Shown here: piece after piece, positions 34,694 through 46,689 of the stretch | How the letters are laid out: the number at the start of each line of letters is the position of its first letter | How positions within the stretch are numbered: position 1 is the stretch's first letter | Assembly (NCBI GenBank): GCA_007115705.1 | Contig: QXEO01002102.1 | Span: forward strand, 2,994,509-3,058,508 | From: Dactylis glomerata | Taxonomy: Eukaryota > Streptophyta > Magnoliopsida > Poales > Poaceae | Length of the DNA stretch: 64,000 nt | Reading direction: 5' to 3' | Made by a program: the position numbers and the translations under genes | The notes under the pieces: model-generated | The model's database searches: none | Told to the model about the DNA's origin: nothing | Seen by the model: only the letters and a program-made list of their open reading frames with translations

Positions 34694-36328
34694 TGATGCC
34701 GAGTAAATGACCGGCCCATTGGGAACCCGAAGAGGAAGGTGTGATGAATATAGAGCAAGATTTTCCCTCAATAAGAAACCAATGTTTATCGTTCAGGAGA
34801 GGAAAGAGCCAAACGACTGAAGGTGATGCCCACTAGCGTGCGACAGCTCCGGACAATTTATAGGGCGCCTCGTCCAAGCTTTGCTTTGCGAGCGGCAACG
34901 TGGAACCTGCACAGAACACAACCAAATACTTTGTTCCCAACTTACGATGAGGTTGTCAATCTCACCGGTTTGCTTGAAACAAAGGGTATGAGCGTATCGA
35001 GTGGAAAGCGATAATAATATGCGAGTAAAGTAAATAGTGCGAGTAAAGTAAATAGGTGATAGCAATATAAAGGGAATAGGACCGGGATCCACAGTTCACT
35101 AGTGGGTCTCTCCATAAGATAAAATAATACATGCTGGGTAAACAAATTACAGTTGGGCAATTGATAGAATAAAGACAACATGCATATGATGAGAGGATCA
35201 CTATGAGATTTACTCTGGGCATTACAACAAGATACATAGACCGCCATCCAACTGCATCTATGACAAATAATCCACTTGTGGCGAATCAATCTGAGAACTC
35301 CACAAGTATATTAAGTTGCGAACAACAGATAATTGCATTAAGCAAAGTGTGTAATGTAAACAAAGCATATGCCCTCGAGCATATGAATGTTGTTTTCCCC
35401 CTAGTAGCAACAGCACATCTACAACCTTAGAGGTTTATGTCACTCCCCCAGATTAAATAGAGGCATGAACCCACTATCGAGCATAAATACCCCCTCTTGG
35501 AGTCACTAGCAACTACTTGGCCAAGATAGCTACTAACAACGGAGATCATGCAAGATCACAAACAACATAGAGATAACATAAGATAAATTTCAGTACATCA
35601 ACTAAAGCATAACACCAATATTCATCGGATCCCAACAAACCAAACATGTAGAATTACATAACGGTGATCTCAATCATGTAGGGCAGCTCATGAGATCTAA
35701 ACATGAAGCACATGGTGGAGAAGACAACCATCTAGCTACTGCTATGGACCCATAGTCCAAGGTAGACTACTCACTCATCACTCCGGAGGCAAGCATGGCA
35801 ATGAAGAAGACCTCCGGTGGCGATTCCCCTCTCCGGCAGGGTGCCGGGAAGAGCTTCTAGACCCTCCCGATCTTCGGGTCGACGGCGGCGGCGGATCGCG
35901 ATGTGTTCTGGAAAAGTGATCGGGTCTTTAGGTTTTTCCTGTCGGGGGGTCTTTATAGGCGAAGGGGCATTGTCAGAAGTGGACCGAGGAGGTCTCACAC
36001 ATAGGGGGCGCGGCCAGGGCCTGGGTCGCGCCACCCTGGTTTGTGGGGCCCTTGTGGCCCCACTCCGTCTCCTCTTCGGTTCTCTGGAAGCTTCGGTGAA
36101 ATTCTGGGCGACTGGCTTTGGTTTCGTCCAATTCCGAGAATATTTCCTGTGTAACTTTTCTGAAACACAAAAACAACAGAAAATAGGGAACTGGCACTGT
36201 GGTGACTTGTTAGTAGGTTAGTTCCGGAAAATGCATAAAAGTGCCATGAAGTGTAACGAAACACTAAGCAAATGGTGTAAAAACAAGCATGGAGCATCAA
36301 AAATTATGGATACGTTGGAGACGTATCA
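34694..36328 (-). repeat. 3' LTR of D1 (1635 bp)
   Basis: Its left edge (+ strand) starts tgatgccgag and its right edge ends gacgtatca. TATA box on the minus strand at 35950-35960 (GCCTATAAAGACC). Frames here are LTR shadows. Confidence 0.9.
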
Positions 36329-38934
36329 GCATCCCCAAGCTTAACTCCTGTTCCTTCTCGAGTAGGTAAGTGATAACAAAAGAAATAATTTTTGAGGTGA
36401 CATGCACCTACACAATCTTGATCATCTATGTAAGCGTTGTGCGCTGGGATCAAAAGAACTTAAAACATGGGCATGAAAGATATAATCTTGATAGAAGAAA
36501 TTTAGCAACCATGTTATAACATGAAAATGAACACAAATAAAAGATCATGACAATGAAACAACGAAAGTCAAATGTGTATTCAAATCATATGGAAAAACAT
36601 ACAAATGGTTTTCAGATTGTCCTTCATGGAGAGCAAAACATAAATGCATAGGACACCTTCAAGTTTAAGAGGGCGACTAGATACAAATAATTTGAGAACA
36701 AGTGAAACCAACAATATGAATCAATCAATGAAAACTTTGGGACAATGCACATTATACTAAGAATGACAACTATGCTCTCTTAATGGTGCATAAAGATAGA
36801 AGGTGGTGACTCAACATAAAAGTAAAAAAGAAACGCCCTTCGCAGAGGGAAGCAGTGATTAAACATGTGCTAGAGCTTTTCAGTTGTAAAACAGAGAGAT
36901 AAAAATTGGTTTTGAGAGGTGGTTGCTTTTGTCAACGACTAGCAATGGGGTTCTTACTATCTTCCATACAAAAATGAAGCAAGTTTTTGAGAGAGAGTTT
37001 GGCACTTTTGTGCTCTTTTATAAAGCTTGGCACTCCTCCCCACCTTTTTTTCCTTTCTCAAACCATGGCTAACCGATTCCATCGGGTGCCCACCAACATT
37101 CACATACCATGGAGGAGTGCCTTTTTTCTTTATTTTTTCTCTTTTTTTCTTTTTGGAATAAGCAATATGGAAGATAGCAAATCCGACCACTACGTTCCCA
37201 TGAGCTCTACGTTCCCATGAGCTGAAAACAGTGTCACAAAACGAGAAGTGTTTTGAAGGTTTTTTGAAAGGTAGCACATGAAAATTTACTTGGAATGGCT
37301 TACAAATACCATGCATAGGAATTTATAGTGGACACAATGGCAAACTTGGTTTTTAGGAGTTGGATGCACGAGTAGAGCTCATACTCAGTACAAGGCGAGG
37401 GCTAGCAAAAGACTGGGAGCGACCAACTAAGAGAGCAATAATGGCCATAATCATGCAAAGTGACAAAGCGAACTTAAAAGAAGCATAAGATGGCATCAAA
37501 AGTCAAAAACTAAATGATCATAGAGGCTATTGGCAACTTTGTAAGAGTCTAACATGTGTGAGCATGCGCCAAGTCAACCCAAATAAATCATCAAGGATAA
37601 AACCAAAATAATGCTTCCAAACGATAAAAACAACGCATGATTTTTTCAAAGGCTCATTAAGCAATCGCAGTTATTTGAGACAAGTCATGCTACAACAAAA
37701 CCACTAAGCATACTACCAAAAAGACATCAAGCACAACATGCAAAATCCTAGGCCGCAGTCTACACAAGCTCCTTCTTGTACCACTTTTTTGCATAAAGCT
37801 TTTTTCTCTTTCCAACACCATTCAAACTTTTTATAAACACCTCTTTTGATGAAAACCAATAAAGACCAGAGGCAACAATACACCTTGATGAAAAGATATA
37901 ACAAGATCTGAACACAAATCAAGGAGAAAATCAAAAACTAAACGCAGTTCTAGAAAAAGAAGAACACTCGATCAAGTCTGTTTTTCACTCTATCATTCAA
38001 CGAGTGTTCTTGGCAAATGAAAAGCAAGGCAACTTCTCCAAAAGAAATTTGTTGGGGTCCAACCATTTATTGCAGCAAACAAAACAAAACTAAACTGAAA
38101 ACTAAAAACAACTGACGCTCTAAGAAAAACACATAATGCATGAAGCAATAAAAATATAGTGTCTTGAAAGGTGACCTGATTTTTGCCGATGAAGAAGGGG
38201 TGCCTCGGGGGCATCCCCAAGCTTTGACGCTTGTACTTCTTGGATATTTCTTGGGGTAATGCATGCGCATCCCCAAGCTTGAGCTTTTGTCCGTTCTTCA
38301 ACTCATCTCATCACTCTCCGATCCCAACACTTGAAAACTTCCTTCATACAAAACTAAACACAAATCTGTTAGCAACATTAGTGTAAGCATAACATTGAAT
38401 CAACCCTTTTTGCTTCAGGTTTCAACCTAAAACCACCACACATAAATCATATACTACTGTAGCAACTTCCCCAAAAGTTCCGTGATCAAAAGAACTCAAA
38501 AAGAAAGCGATAAAGCGGCAAACACAAATATTGGCAGAAATCTGTCAAAACAGAACAGCTGACAAAGGTCGAATTTTTGAGGGGTTTTCTCTTGCTCAAA
38601 TCAAAAAGTATTCAACTAATGAAAGTCTGGATATAACCTGGGGCATATGCACAAGAAATTGCAGGTCTAAAAGATATACAGAGAATTTTCAAGAAATTTT
38701 ACGGTGCAGCACCGAAAACTGTTTCAGGACAGCAACATCCCCAAATCTTACCTCACTCAAATTAGAGGCTTCTCTTGGCACAAAAACAAAATAAAAAGGA
38801 TAAGGAGAGGTCATTACAGTAGTAATAAGTTCCAAGACTCAAATAAAAGAAAAAAACTGAATGTAAAAACATTGGGTTATCTCCCAAGAGTGCTTTTCTT
38901 TAATGCCTTTGAGCTAGGCGCAGAAAATTGCGAA
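36329..38934 (-). other. 3' noncoding region of D1
   Basis: 2.6 kb with no supported gene. The PPT-like motif AAGCTTGGGGATGC (minus) occurs at 36329-36342 beside the LTR and again at 38210-38224 and 38267-38280. The region is related to 60742-63675 of D2, with rearranged blocks. Confidence 0.75.
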
Positions 38935-39528
38935 TCAAGTAATTATGAAAGAAGCATTAGGATCCACTATAGGAGTATTTTCAACAATGAAAGAGATTGT
39001 GTCCAAATGAGTTTTTGAAGATCCTTTATGATCACGCTTTGGTACACTTCTTTCATCGAAAGGATTTTCAGGGCAAATCCAACTAGAATTCTTTTCCCAA
39101 GCATCATGAATTCCTACAAGTTTATAAGGTATTGGCACTCTAAAATCTTCATTGGGTGTACCAACAACCGCTACAGGTGAGCCAAGCTTATTAAATTTCT
39201 TAAAAACTTTCCTAGCCTCAATTGCAACATCTCTAAATTCTATGCGCAAGGTTTCCAAGATAAAAGCTTTCTTCTCAGGATCTTCAATTTCATGAAGCTT
39301 AAGGAACATGTATTGCATAAAAGGATTAAGGCTAGCAAACCTAGCTTCTAACATGTGAATTAAATAAGGAGAAGCAACTTCATAACTAGGAGCAAGCTCA
39401 ACCAAAGACTTTTCCTCAACTTCTTTATGCATAATAATATGATTAAAGAACTCCTCAATGTTACTTTTTCCAATAATCGAACCACTACCTACTGAGAGGT
39501 CCTCCAAAACATACTTAGGGAACAACAT
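38935..39528 (-). CDS. 197-residue D-family protein, unknown function
   Basis: Intact minus-strand frame, ATG at 39528, about 150 bp downstream of the PBS, and the only gene of D1. The protein looks mostly helical: an acidic N-terminal region (VLEDLSVGSG, then NIEEFFNHI), a conserved core with HMLEARFASLNPFMQYMF and HEIEDPEKKAFILETL, then a C-terminal part with KRDHKGSSKT. No zinc knuckle, protease or polymerase motif. The D2 copy (split at 54993-55128 and 60279-60741) keeps the core nearly unchanged while the C-terminal third differs, a pattern expected from selection on protein. It could be a reduced gag or an accessory factor; I do not recognise the family. Confidence 0.75.
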   Translation of the reverse strand: MLFPKYVLEDLSVGSGSIIGKSNIEEFFNHIIMHKEVEEKSLVELAPSYEVASPYLIHMLEARFASLNPFMQYMFLKLHEIEDPEKKAFILETLRIEFRDVAIEARKVFKKFNKLGSPVAVVGTPNEDFRVPIPYKLVGIHDAWEKNSSWICPENPFDERSVPKRDHKGSSKTHLDTISFIVENTPIVDPNASFIIT

Positions 39529-39680
39529 AATGAACTAGAGTAAAGAACTAACAACTACCAAGGATTCTAATTTTTTTTCGGGTTTTTCATAAAACGATGC
39601 AAGTAAAAATAAAGTAAAGCAAAACTTAAAACAAAGTAAAGGATGTGCGTGCGAAAACTCCCCTCGCAGAAGTCTTCTTC

Positions 39681-39699
39681 CTCCCCGGCAACGGCGCCA
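39681..39699 (-). other. primer-binding site (tRNA-Asp type) of D1
   Basis: The minus strand reads TGGCGCCGTTGCCGGGGAG, 11 bases from the LTR boundary at 39711. Same primer type as G. Confidence 0.85.
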
Positions 39700-39710
39700 G
39701 AAAATATGCT

Positions 39711-41345
39711 TGATGCCGAGTAAATGATCGGCCCGTTGGGAACCCCAAGAGGAAGGTGTGATGAATATAGCAGCAAGATTTTCCCTCAGTAAGAAACCAA
39801 GGTTTATCGTTCAGGAGAGGAAAGAGCCAAACGACTGAAGGTGATGCCCACTAGCGTGCGACAGCTCCGGACAATTTATAGGGCGCCTCATCCAAGATTT
39901 GCTTTGCGAGCGGCAACGTCGAACCTGCACACAACACAACCAAATACTTTGTTCCCAACTTACGATGAGGTTGTCAATCTCACCGGTTTGCTTGAAACAA
40001 AGGGTATGAGCGTATCGAGTGGAAAGCGATAATAATATGCGAGTAAAGTAAACAGTGCGAGTAAAGTAAACAGGTGATAGCAATATAAAGGGAATAGGAC
40101 CGGGATCCACAGTTCACTAGTGGTGTCTCTCCATAAGATAAAATAATACATGCTGGGTAAACAAATTACAGTTGGGCAATTGATAGAATAAAGACAACGT
40201 GCATATGATGAGAGGATCACTATGAGATTTACTCTGGGCATTACAACAAGATACATAGACCGCCATCCAACTGCATCTATGACTAATAATCCACTTGTGG
40301 CGAATCAATCCGAGAACTCCACAAGTATTAAGTTGTGAACAACAGATAATTGCATTAAGCAAAGTGTGTAATGTAAACAAAGCATATGCCCTCGAGCATA
40401 TGAATGTTGTTTTCCCCCTAGTAGCAACAATACATCTACAACCTTAGAGGTTTCTGTCACTCCCCCAGATTAAATAGAGGCATGAACCCACTATCGAGCA
40501 TAAATACCCCCTCTTGGGGTCACTAGCAACTACTTGGCCAAGATAGCTACTAACAACGGAGAGCATGCAAGATCATAAACAACATAGAGATAACATAAGA
40601 TAAATTTTAGTACATCAACTCAAGCATAACACCAATATTCATCGGATCCCAACAAACCAAACATGTAGAATTACATAACGGTGATCTCAATCATGTAGGG
40701 CAGCTCATGAGATCTAAACATGAAGCACATGGTGGAGAAGACAACCATCTAGCTACTGCTATGGACCCATAGTCCAAGGTAGACTACTCACTCATCGCTC
40801 CGGAGGCAAGCATGGCGATGAAGAAGACCTTCGGTGGCGATTCCCCTCTCCGGCAGGATGCCGGGAAGAGCTTCTGGACCCTCCCGATCTTCGAGTCGAC
40901 GGCGGCGGCGCATCGCGATGTGTTCTGGAAAAGTGATCGGGTCTTTAGGTTTTTCCCATCGGGGGGTCTTTATAGGCGAAGGGGCATCGTCAGAAGTAGA
41001 CCGAGGAGGTCTCACACATAGGGGGTGCGGCTAGGGCCTGGGCCGCGCCGCCCTGGTGTGTGGGGCCCTCGTGGCCCCACTCCGTCTGCTCTTCGGTTCT
41101 CTGGAAGCTTCGGTGAAATTCTGGGCGACTGGCTTTGGTTTCGTCCAATTCCGAGAATATTTCTTGTGTAACTTTTCTGAAACACAAAAATAGCAGAAAA
41201 TAGGGAACTGGCACTGTGGCGACTTGTTAGTAGGTTAGTTCCGGAAAATGCATAAAAGTGCCACGAAGTGTAACGAAACACGAAGCAAATGGTGTAAAAA
41301 CAAGCATGGAGCATAAAAAATTATGGATACGTTGGAGACGTATCA
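39711..41345 (-). repeat. 5' LTR of D1 (1635 bp)
   Basis: Same length as the other LTR. Minus strand begins TGATACGTCTCCAACGTATC. TATA box at 40968-40976 (minus). Confidence 0.9.
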
Positions 41346-44300
41346 GTCGCCATGGAAGCGGATGACATGGGTGATGAAGAGGAACATGTGCTATGCACTC
41401 ATGACACTAGCCCATCTCTTGTCATCACAAAGGTTTTGACTACTCACTCCCAAGACTTGGAAGACCAAAGATGCAACATCTTCCAAACAAAGGCCGACAT
41501 TCATGGAAAGTCAATCAAGGTGATCATTGATGGAGGAAGTTGCCACAACCTTGCAAGCACCGAGTTATGTTCCAAGCTCAATATCCAACTACGCAAGCAT
41601 GCTCACCCATACCATGTGCAATGGTTAAGCGACAACGGCAATGTAAAGATTGAACACACCGTCTCTGTTACATTCAAGATTGGAGCTTATGAAGACACGG
41701 TGGAGTGTGATGTTGTTCCCATGACGGTGTGCCACGTGCTCCTTGGCCGCCCTTGGCAATTTGACAAGAAGGCTATACACAATGGCTATTCCAATGCTTA
41801 CACCTTCAAGGAAGACGACAAGACCTTCACACTTTGCCCAATGCCTCCTAGCCAAATTATTGCGGACAATGCAAAGGCTTTAGCAAGGGTCCAACAAGTT
41901 TCCATTCCAAGTGAGATGAGCGATTAGCGACCTAGCCACAACAAAGAAAGTGAGCGCCACAAGCCATACATGAGCGATAAAATCACCCATGCCTTGATTG
42001 CCACCAAAACTGAGATGAGGGATTTACACCACAACCCATCCACCATGCACTTTGTGCTCATTTGCAAGGGCACCGTTCTAACTACTAATGATCATTCCAC
42101 GATTCCTTCTCCTTTGTTGTCTCTTTTGAAGGAATTCCAAGATGTCTTTTCGGACGAACTTCCTCATGGACTACCACCTCTACGCGGCATTGAGCATCGG
42201 ATCGACCTCATCCTGGGCGCACCCCTTCCAAACCGCGCCGCGTACCGCACAAATCCGGACGAGACAAAGGAAATCGAACGTCAAATTCATGATCTTCTAC
42301 AAAAAGGGTATGTTCGTGAAAGCCTATCTCCTTGTGTCGTTCCGGTAATTCTTGTCCCCAAGAGTGATGACACACTTCGCATGTGTATGGATTTCCATCC
42401 CATCAATGCCATTACCGTTCGTTATTGCCATCCTATTCCTCGCTTAGACGACATGCTTGATGAGCTTGCGGGTTCCACTATATTTTCTAAAATTGATGTT
42501 CGTAGTGGATACCATTAAATACGCATGGCCATAGGCAATGAATGGAAGACGGCATTCAAGACCAAACTTGGTCTCTATGAATGGCTTGTCATGCCTTTTG
42601 GATTGTCTAATGCACCATCAACTTTTATGCGTCTTATGAACCACGTTTTGCAATCTTTCATTGGCAAATTTGTTGTGGTTTATTTTGACGACATCCTCAT
42701 TTATGGCAAGTCATTTTCGAACCATGTTTCCCATGTTGAGCAAGTCTTGCACATTCTTCGCAAAGAAAAGCTTTATGCAAACCTCCCAAAGTGTAACTTT
42801 GCTCAAAACAAGTTGGTTTTTCTTGGATTCGTTATCTCTCACAATGGCATTGAAGTAGACACTTCCAAAATTGAGGCCATACGAAATTGGCCAACACCAA
42901 CAACGGTTGGCCAAGTGAGAAGTTTTCAAGGCCTAGCCGGTTTTTACCGTCGTTCTGTTAAAGATTTTAGCACCATTGCTTGCCCTCTAAACGAACTTAC
43001 AAAGAAAAATGTACCTTTCGTTTGGGGCAAAGCTCAACAACATGCTTTTGATGAACTAAAGAAACGCCTTACGGAGGCACCATTGCTTGTTTTACCCGAT
43101 TTCCAACAAACCTTTGAAATTGAATGTGATGCTAGTGGAATTGGAATCGGTGGTGTTCTCATGCAAAATGGGCGCCCCATTGCTTATCATAGTGAGAAGT
43201 TGGATAGTGCACGCCTAAACTATTCGATCTATGACAAAGAACTCTTTGCTCTTGTTCGTGTTTTGGAAGTTTGGCAACATTATCATTGGCCAAAAGAATT
43301 TGTCATCCATTCGGACCACGAATCCTTGAAGTTTTTGAAAAGCCAAGCAAATTTGAACAAACATCATGCGAAGTGGGTTGAATTCATTGAATCTTTCCCT
43401 TATGTCATCAAGTACAAAAAAGGCAAAGAAAATGTGGTCGCGGATGCTCTATCCCGCAAAAATAACACACTTCTCACTCGCATTGACACACATATTTTGG
43501 GTTTGGATGAGCTACCGAATTTGTACCCTTCCGATTCTTTCTTTGGAACCATATTTGAACAATGATCGAACTCCCGGAGGGTCGATGATTTCTATTTGCA
43601 TAAGGGTTTCCTTTTTAAAGCTAACAAATTATGCGTACCCGAGTCTTCTCTTCGTATATTGTTATTGCAAGAGGCACATGGTGGAGGACTCATGGGACAT
43701 TTCGGATGCGAGAAGACTTATGCCATGCTTTCCACGCACTACTTTTAGCCAAGGATGTACCGCGACGTCGAGAGACATGTCCAACGATGCACTACATGCA
43801 TACAAGCTAAGTCCAAACCTAATTCCTTGGGTCTCTATATGCCTTTACCTATCCCACACGCACCATGGTCGGACATTAGCATGGATTTCGTTTTGGGTTT
43901 GCCATGTACACAAAATGGACATGACTCAATTTTTGTGGTCGTTGACCGTTTTTCCAAAATGGCACACTTTATTCTATGCCATAAGACCGACGATGCTTCA
44001 CATATTGCTAATTTTTTTTTAGGGATATCATTCGACTTCATGGGTTTCCAACAAGCATCGTGTCGGATCGCGATGTCAAGTTCATGAGCTACTTGTGGAA
44101 GACCCTAATGGCCAAGCTAGGGATCAAGCTCCTCTTTTCTTCATCATCACATCCTCAAACGGACAGACAAACCGAAGTGGTGAATCGGAGTCTTGGAAAA
44201 CTCCTACGCGTGTTGATCAAGAAGAACCCCAAGTCATGGGAGGAATGCATTCCTCATGCGGAGTTCGCCTACAACCGCACCGAACATAGCCTCACCAAGC

Positions 44301-44821
44301 AAAGCCCCTTCGAGATTGTCTATGGGTTCAACCCACCAACGGCACTCGACCTTCTACCACTACCACTTCACGAGCGCGTCAACATGGACATCACCAAGCG
44401 CGCCGATGTCATGAAGAACTTGCACGACAACACACAGAAGACAATTGAAGAACATGTCAATCGCCATACCGCCAAGATCAACAAGAACAAGACTGCACAC
44501 ATCTTCGAGGAAGGCGACCTTGTTTGGATTCATTTCAGCAAGGATCGGTTCCCACATGACCGAAATTCCAAACTCAAGCCACAACGTGATGGCCCCTTCA
44601 AGGTTCTCAGGCGCATCAATGACAACGCATACGTCATCGACATTCCAACCTCCAAGTACCTTGTGAGCAACACTTTCAACATCAAGGATCTCTCCCCCTT
44701 TCATGGTGAGATGGTCAATGAAGAATCGAGGTCGAATCTTTCCCAAGGGGGGGAGATGATACGGGGTGGCCTTTGGACACCTCCGCCTCAAGACCACCAA
44801 GTCCCCCGCAAGGACCCATGA
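41346..44821 (+). pseudogene. pol: pol of E: protease, reverse transcriptase, RNase H, integrase
   Basis: Protease at 41352-41927 (active site VIIDGGSCHNLAS, then HVLLGRPWQFD). Reverse transcriptase at about 42150-42900: IEHRIDLI, then FSKIDVRSGYH, then the catalytic YFDDILIY. RNase H at about 43090-43450 ([44 protein letters not shown]). Integrase at 43670-44700: zinc finger H-H-C-C ([21 protein letters not shown]), then catalytic D in [10 protein letters not shown] in SDRDVKF and E in WEECIPHAEFAYN. Breaks: in-frame stops at 41925, 42516, 43563 and 43746, and a one-base loss in the T run near 44012-44020. Organisation and motifs are gypsy/chromovirus-like. The frame enters the 3' LTR by 21 codons. 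Confidence 0.93.
44741..44756 (+). other. polypurine tract of E
   Basis: TCCCAAGGGGGGGAGA abuts the 3' LTR start (TGATACGGGG) at 44757. It lies inside the integrase frame. Its length in G residues decides which frame enters the LTR. Confidence 0.85.
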
Positions 44822-44991
44822 CAAGAGCTCGAGCTAAAGCCCTCCATAAAAAGGTGAATTTGCTCCTAAACACACTTGATCTAGAACATACATTGAATGG
44901 TTCGCTACCTCAAGGCAACACCTTTTGTGCAGTCCGATATGAACCACATGGAATGACGACCAAGGGCAAGGAACACGAAGAGGAAGCCTAG
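44773..44991 (+). pseudogene. LTR-encoded integrase tail of E
   Basis: Open frame in the 3' LTR containing GPMTRARAKALHKKVNLLL and GNTFCAVRYEPHG. The same layout (RARAK, V, TL, LP, F, R) occurs at the end of the integrase frame of F within its LTR, so this is probably the C-terminal tail of E integrase. It is one frame away from the integrase frame; a change in the G run at 44747-44753 would explain this. The 5' LTR copy (30781-31122) keeps the RARAK part but has a one-base difference just before it. Confidence 0.65.
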
Positions 44992-45491
44992 AAACGCCGG
45001 AAGAAGAAGTCGGAGCAAACGTCGAACCGGCTAAAGCCGGCCTCAGCACCGGCTATAGCCGGTCTGGTCGAGTCAACGCGTCCTTGGCTCTGAAGCCACC
45101 TATGTAATCTCTCCTAATTTACCAAATTGGCCCCAGGTCGTGGCTGCCTATTTATATGGCTCTCTTTCCCCACTCTAGACTTAGTTAAGAATTAAAATAA
45201 GACATGGCTTCATGCCTCCTCCCTTAGGGAAACTTGCTACTAGATCTCACATCTAGAGTAAACCATCATCCCTCTTTGTTTGGGATCTCTTCTAATTGGG
45301 GAATTCTACCTTGTAGTGGATCTCTTGCATACTTGTGTGTGTAATTCTATCCATTGGATTGGTCTCTTCCCCAAGTGGAATTCTATCCCTAGCAAATCAA
45401 TCTCTCATAAGGAATTCTACTCTTGGAATCTCTTCCTTGTGATTCTATTGAGTTGGTGAATCGGGCCAACGAGGACAACCGGTGTGTATCT

Positions 45492-45512
45492 TGTGTGTGT
45501 GTGTGTGTGTGT
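45492..45512 (+). repeat. TG microsatellite in the E 3' LTR
   Basis: About ten TG units, against an interrupted tgtgtctgtg in the 5' LTR near 31530. It arose after insertion. Confidence 0.8.
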
Positions 45513-45642
45513 TTGCCTTCGATTTGTTCATCGTGTTCATCGTGTTCTTCGTGTTCTTTGTGTTCATCATTGTTCCCCGCCACAAATCTCGTGAATCCGT
45601 GAAGATCGGGCCACATCCCCGGGGTCACCCCGTATCAACATA

Positions 45643-45924
45643 TATTCAAATTTCAATTGAGTTAATTGAGTATAGTGTGAATACATTGCAATTCTAGAAT
45701 CTACTCTTGCTAACATGGTGTTGATTTTTATCAAATACCATAGTACATGACCATGTTCATAGGGTTTAGTGAAATCCTTGAGTCATATTTCCAAGTGTCA
45801 TCCATTCATACCCAATCCCATGCCCACTTACTCTTGTTTACTTAAACTTGTTCTCTTGTGTTGAACGATTCAGTTAGCAAATGAGTTAAATGAGTAATAC
45901 AATGCATTATAAAACTATCTTATA
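45643..45924 (+). repeat. element C 5' LTR, segment 3
   Basis: Resumes the C LTR after the E target duplication and ends at the Helitron 5' end. AT-rich, no gene. Confidence 0.75.
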
Positions 45925-46099
45925 TCTTATATTTACTAATTGGAGGCACCAAACGAAGCACCACGTTGATTCTCATGCTAAACGAAATTATGTCCGTCTG
46001 ATATACCTCTTATCATTTGTCATCCGTTGGATAAGATCTCTTCACAACCCTCCGTCATAGCTATCGTTGAGGGCAAGAACCCTCAGCTTAAAGATCAAT

Positions 46100-46350
46100 C
46101 GATCCGTCATGCGCGAACCTCCGTAGCGCTTCATTGCCGCCGCCGATTCCCATCCTGCTAGGACCCGTGACAGCAATCTCACAGGTAGTGTTCATGATGT
46201 TGTGCTATATGCATCGAGCTTGCACTCCCGATCTGTGCGTTGTTGTGTGTGCAGGCATCGTGGATACATGTGCAAACACGACACTTCAGGTAATCAGATC
46301 GATTCGTTTCATGTATAGTTTGTTTCTTGATGTCTACTTCTGATTTGCAG
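46100..46350 (+). pseudogene. possible captured exon fragments in the Helitron
   Basis: A GC-richer stretch ends in ACAG|GTAGTG at 46184/46185. A candidate acceptor TGTGTGCAG ends at 46254, followed by a 35-base exon-like segment ending TTCAG|GTAATC at 46289/46290, then another acceptor TGATTTGCAG ends at 46350. Introns of 70 and 61 bases would be at the lower end for plants. The short translated pieces match nothing I recognise. Helitrons often carry such fragments, but this reading rests only on splice-like signals. Confidence 0.35.
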
Positions 46351-46689
46351 ATAGCCTTTAATGATTGAACAGCTTGAGGTGCAGTTTTTAATAAAGAGCT
46401 GATTGCAATCGTATTGTGTTCGCCTATTTAGGATCAATACATCCATGACAGATGTGTCTCACCAACTAGTAGCAGCACATTTGATCGGCATAGTACATGG
46501 AACGCAACAGCAGGGGTACGCATTCGGTCCATCTACATAGTTTGACAGCAACGCACATCCACGTAGTATAGATGTAGTACTACAGGCTCCGCTGCACGTG
46601 CAATAATTTATTATGGAAGTGTATTCATGTAGGCATGGCTCTATCGATGGGGTGGGATCGATGGACTGATTGGTTGATGGTATAAGTAT

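Larger units (their letters stand above)
34694..41345 (-). mobile_element. non-autonomous retrotransposon D1, complete
   Basis: Minus-strand element inserted in E between gag and protease, with TSD gtcgc at 34689-34693 and 41346-41350. LTRs are 34694-36328 and 39711-41345, both 1635 bp and differing by only a few percent. The PBS at 39681-39699 (minus TGGCGCCGTTGCCGGGGAGG) is tRNA-Asp type. The PPT next to 36329 reads AAGCTTGGGGATGC on the minus strand. The internal domain (36329-39710) carries one 197-codon frame and no gag, protease or pol. Confidence 0.92.
30772..45637 (+). mobile_element. gypsy retrotransposon E, full length but decayed, carrying nested D1
   Basis: Complete + strand element. 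LTRs are 30772-31635 (864 bp) and 44757-45637 (881 bp), with TSD acata at 30767-30771 and 45638-45642. The PBS is at 31638-31650 and the PPT at 44741-44756. The internal order is leader, gag, protease, reverse transcriptase, RNase H, integrase, the gypsy order. D1 interrupts it between gag and protease with TSD gtcgc. Four in-frame stops and one frameshift lie in pol, and more breaks in gag. Without D1 the element is about 8.2 kb. LTRs differ by roughly 5 percent by eye. Confidence 0.93.
44757..45637 (+). repeat. 3' LTR of E (881 bp)
   Basis: It matches 30772-31635 with about 5 percent substitutions, loss of about 23 bp in the CCGGCT palindrome block, a longer TG run (45492-45512) and an expanded ttcatcgtg-like run after it. 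Confidence 0.92.

Noticed and set aside
35203..36300. Small frames within D1 LTRs, repeated at 40117-41314 and 53251-54689
   Set aside because: They recur in every D LTR in whichever strand is read and carry no domain.
41346..44821. E pol considered an active, translatable gene
   Set aside because: Four in-frame stops and a frameshift interrupt it.
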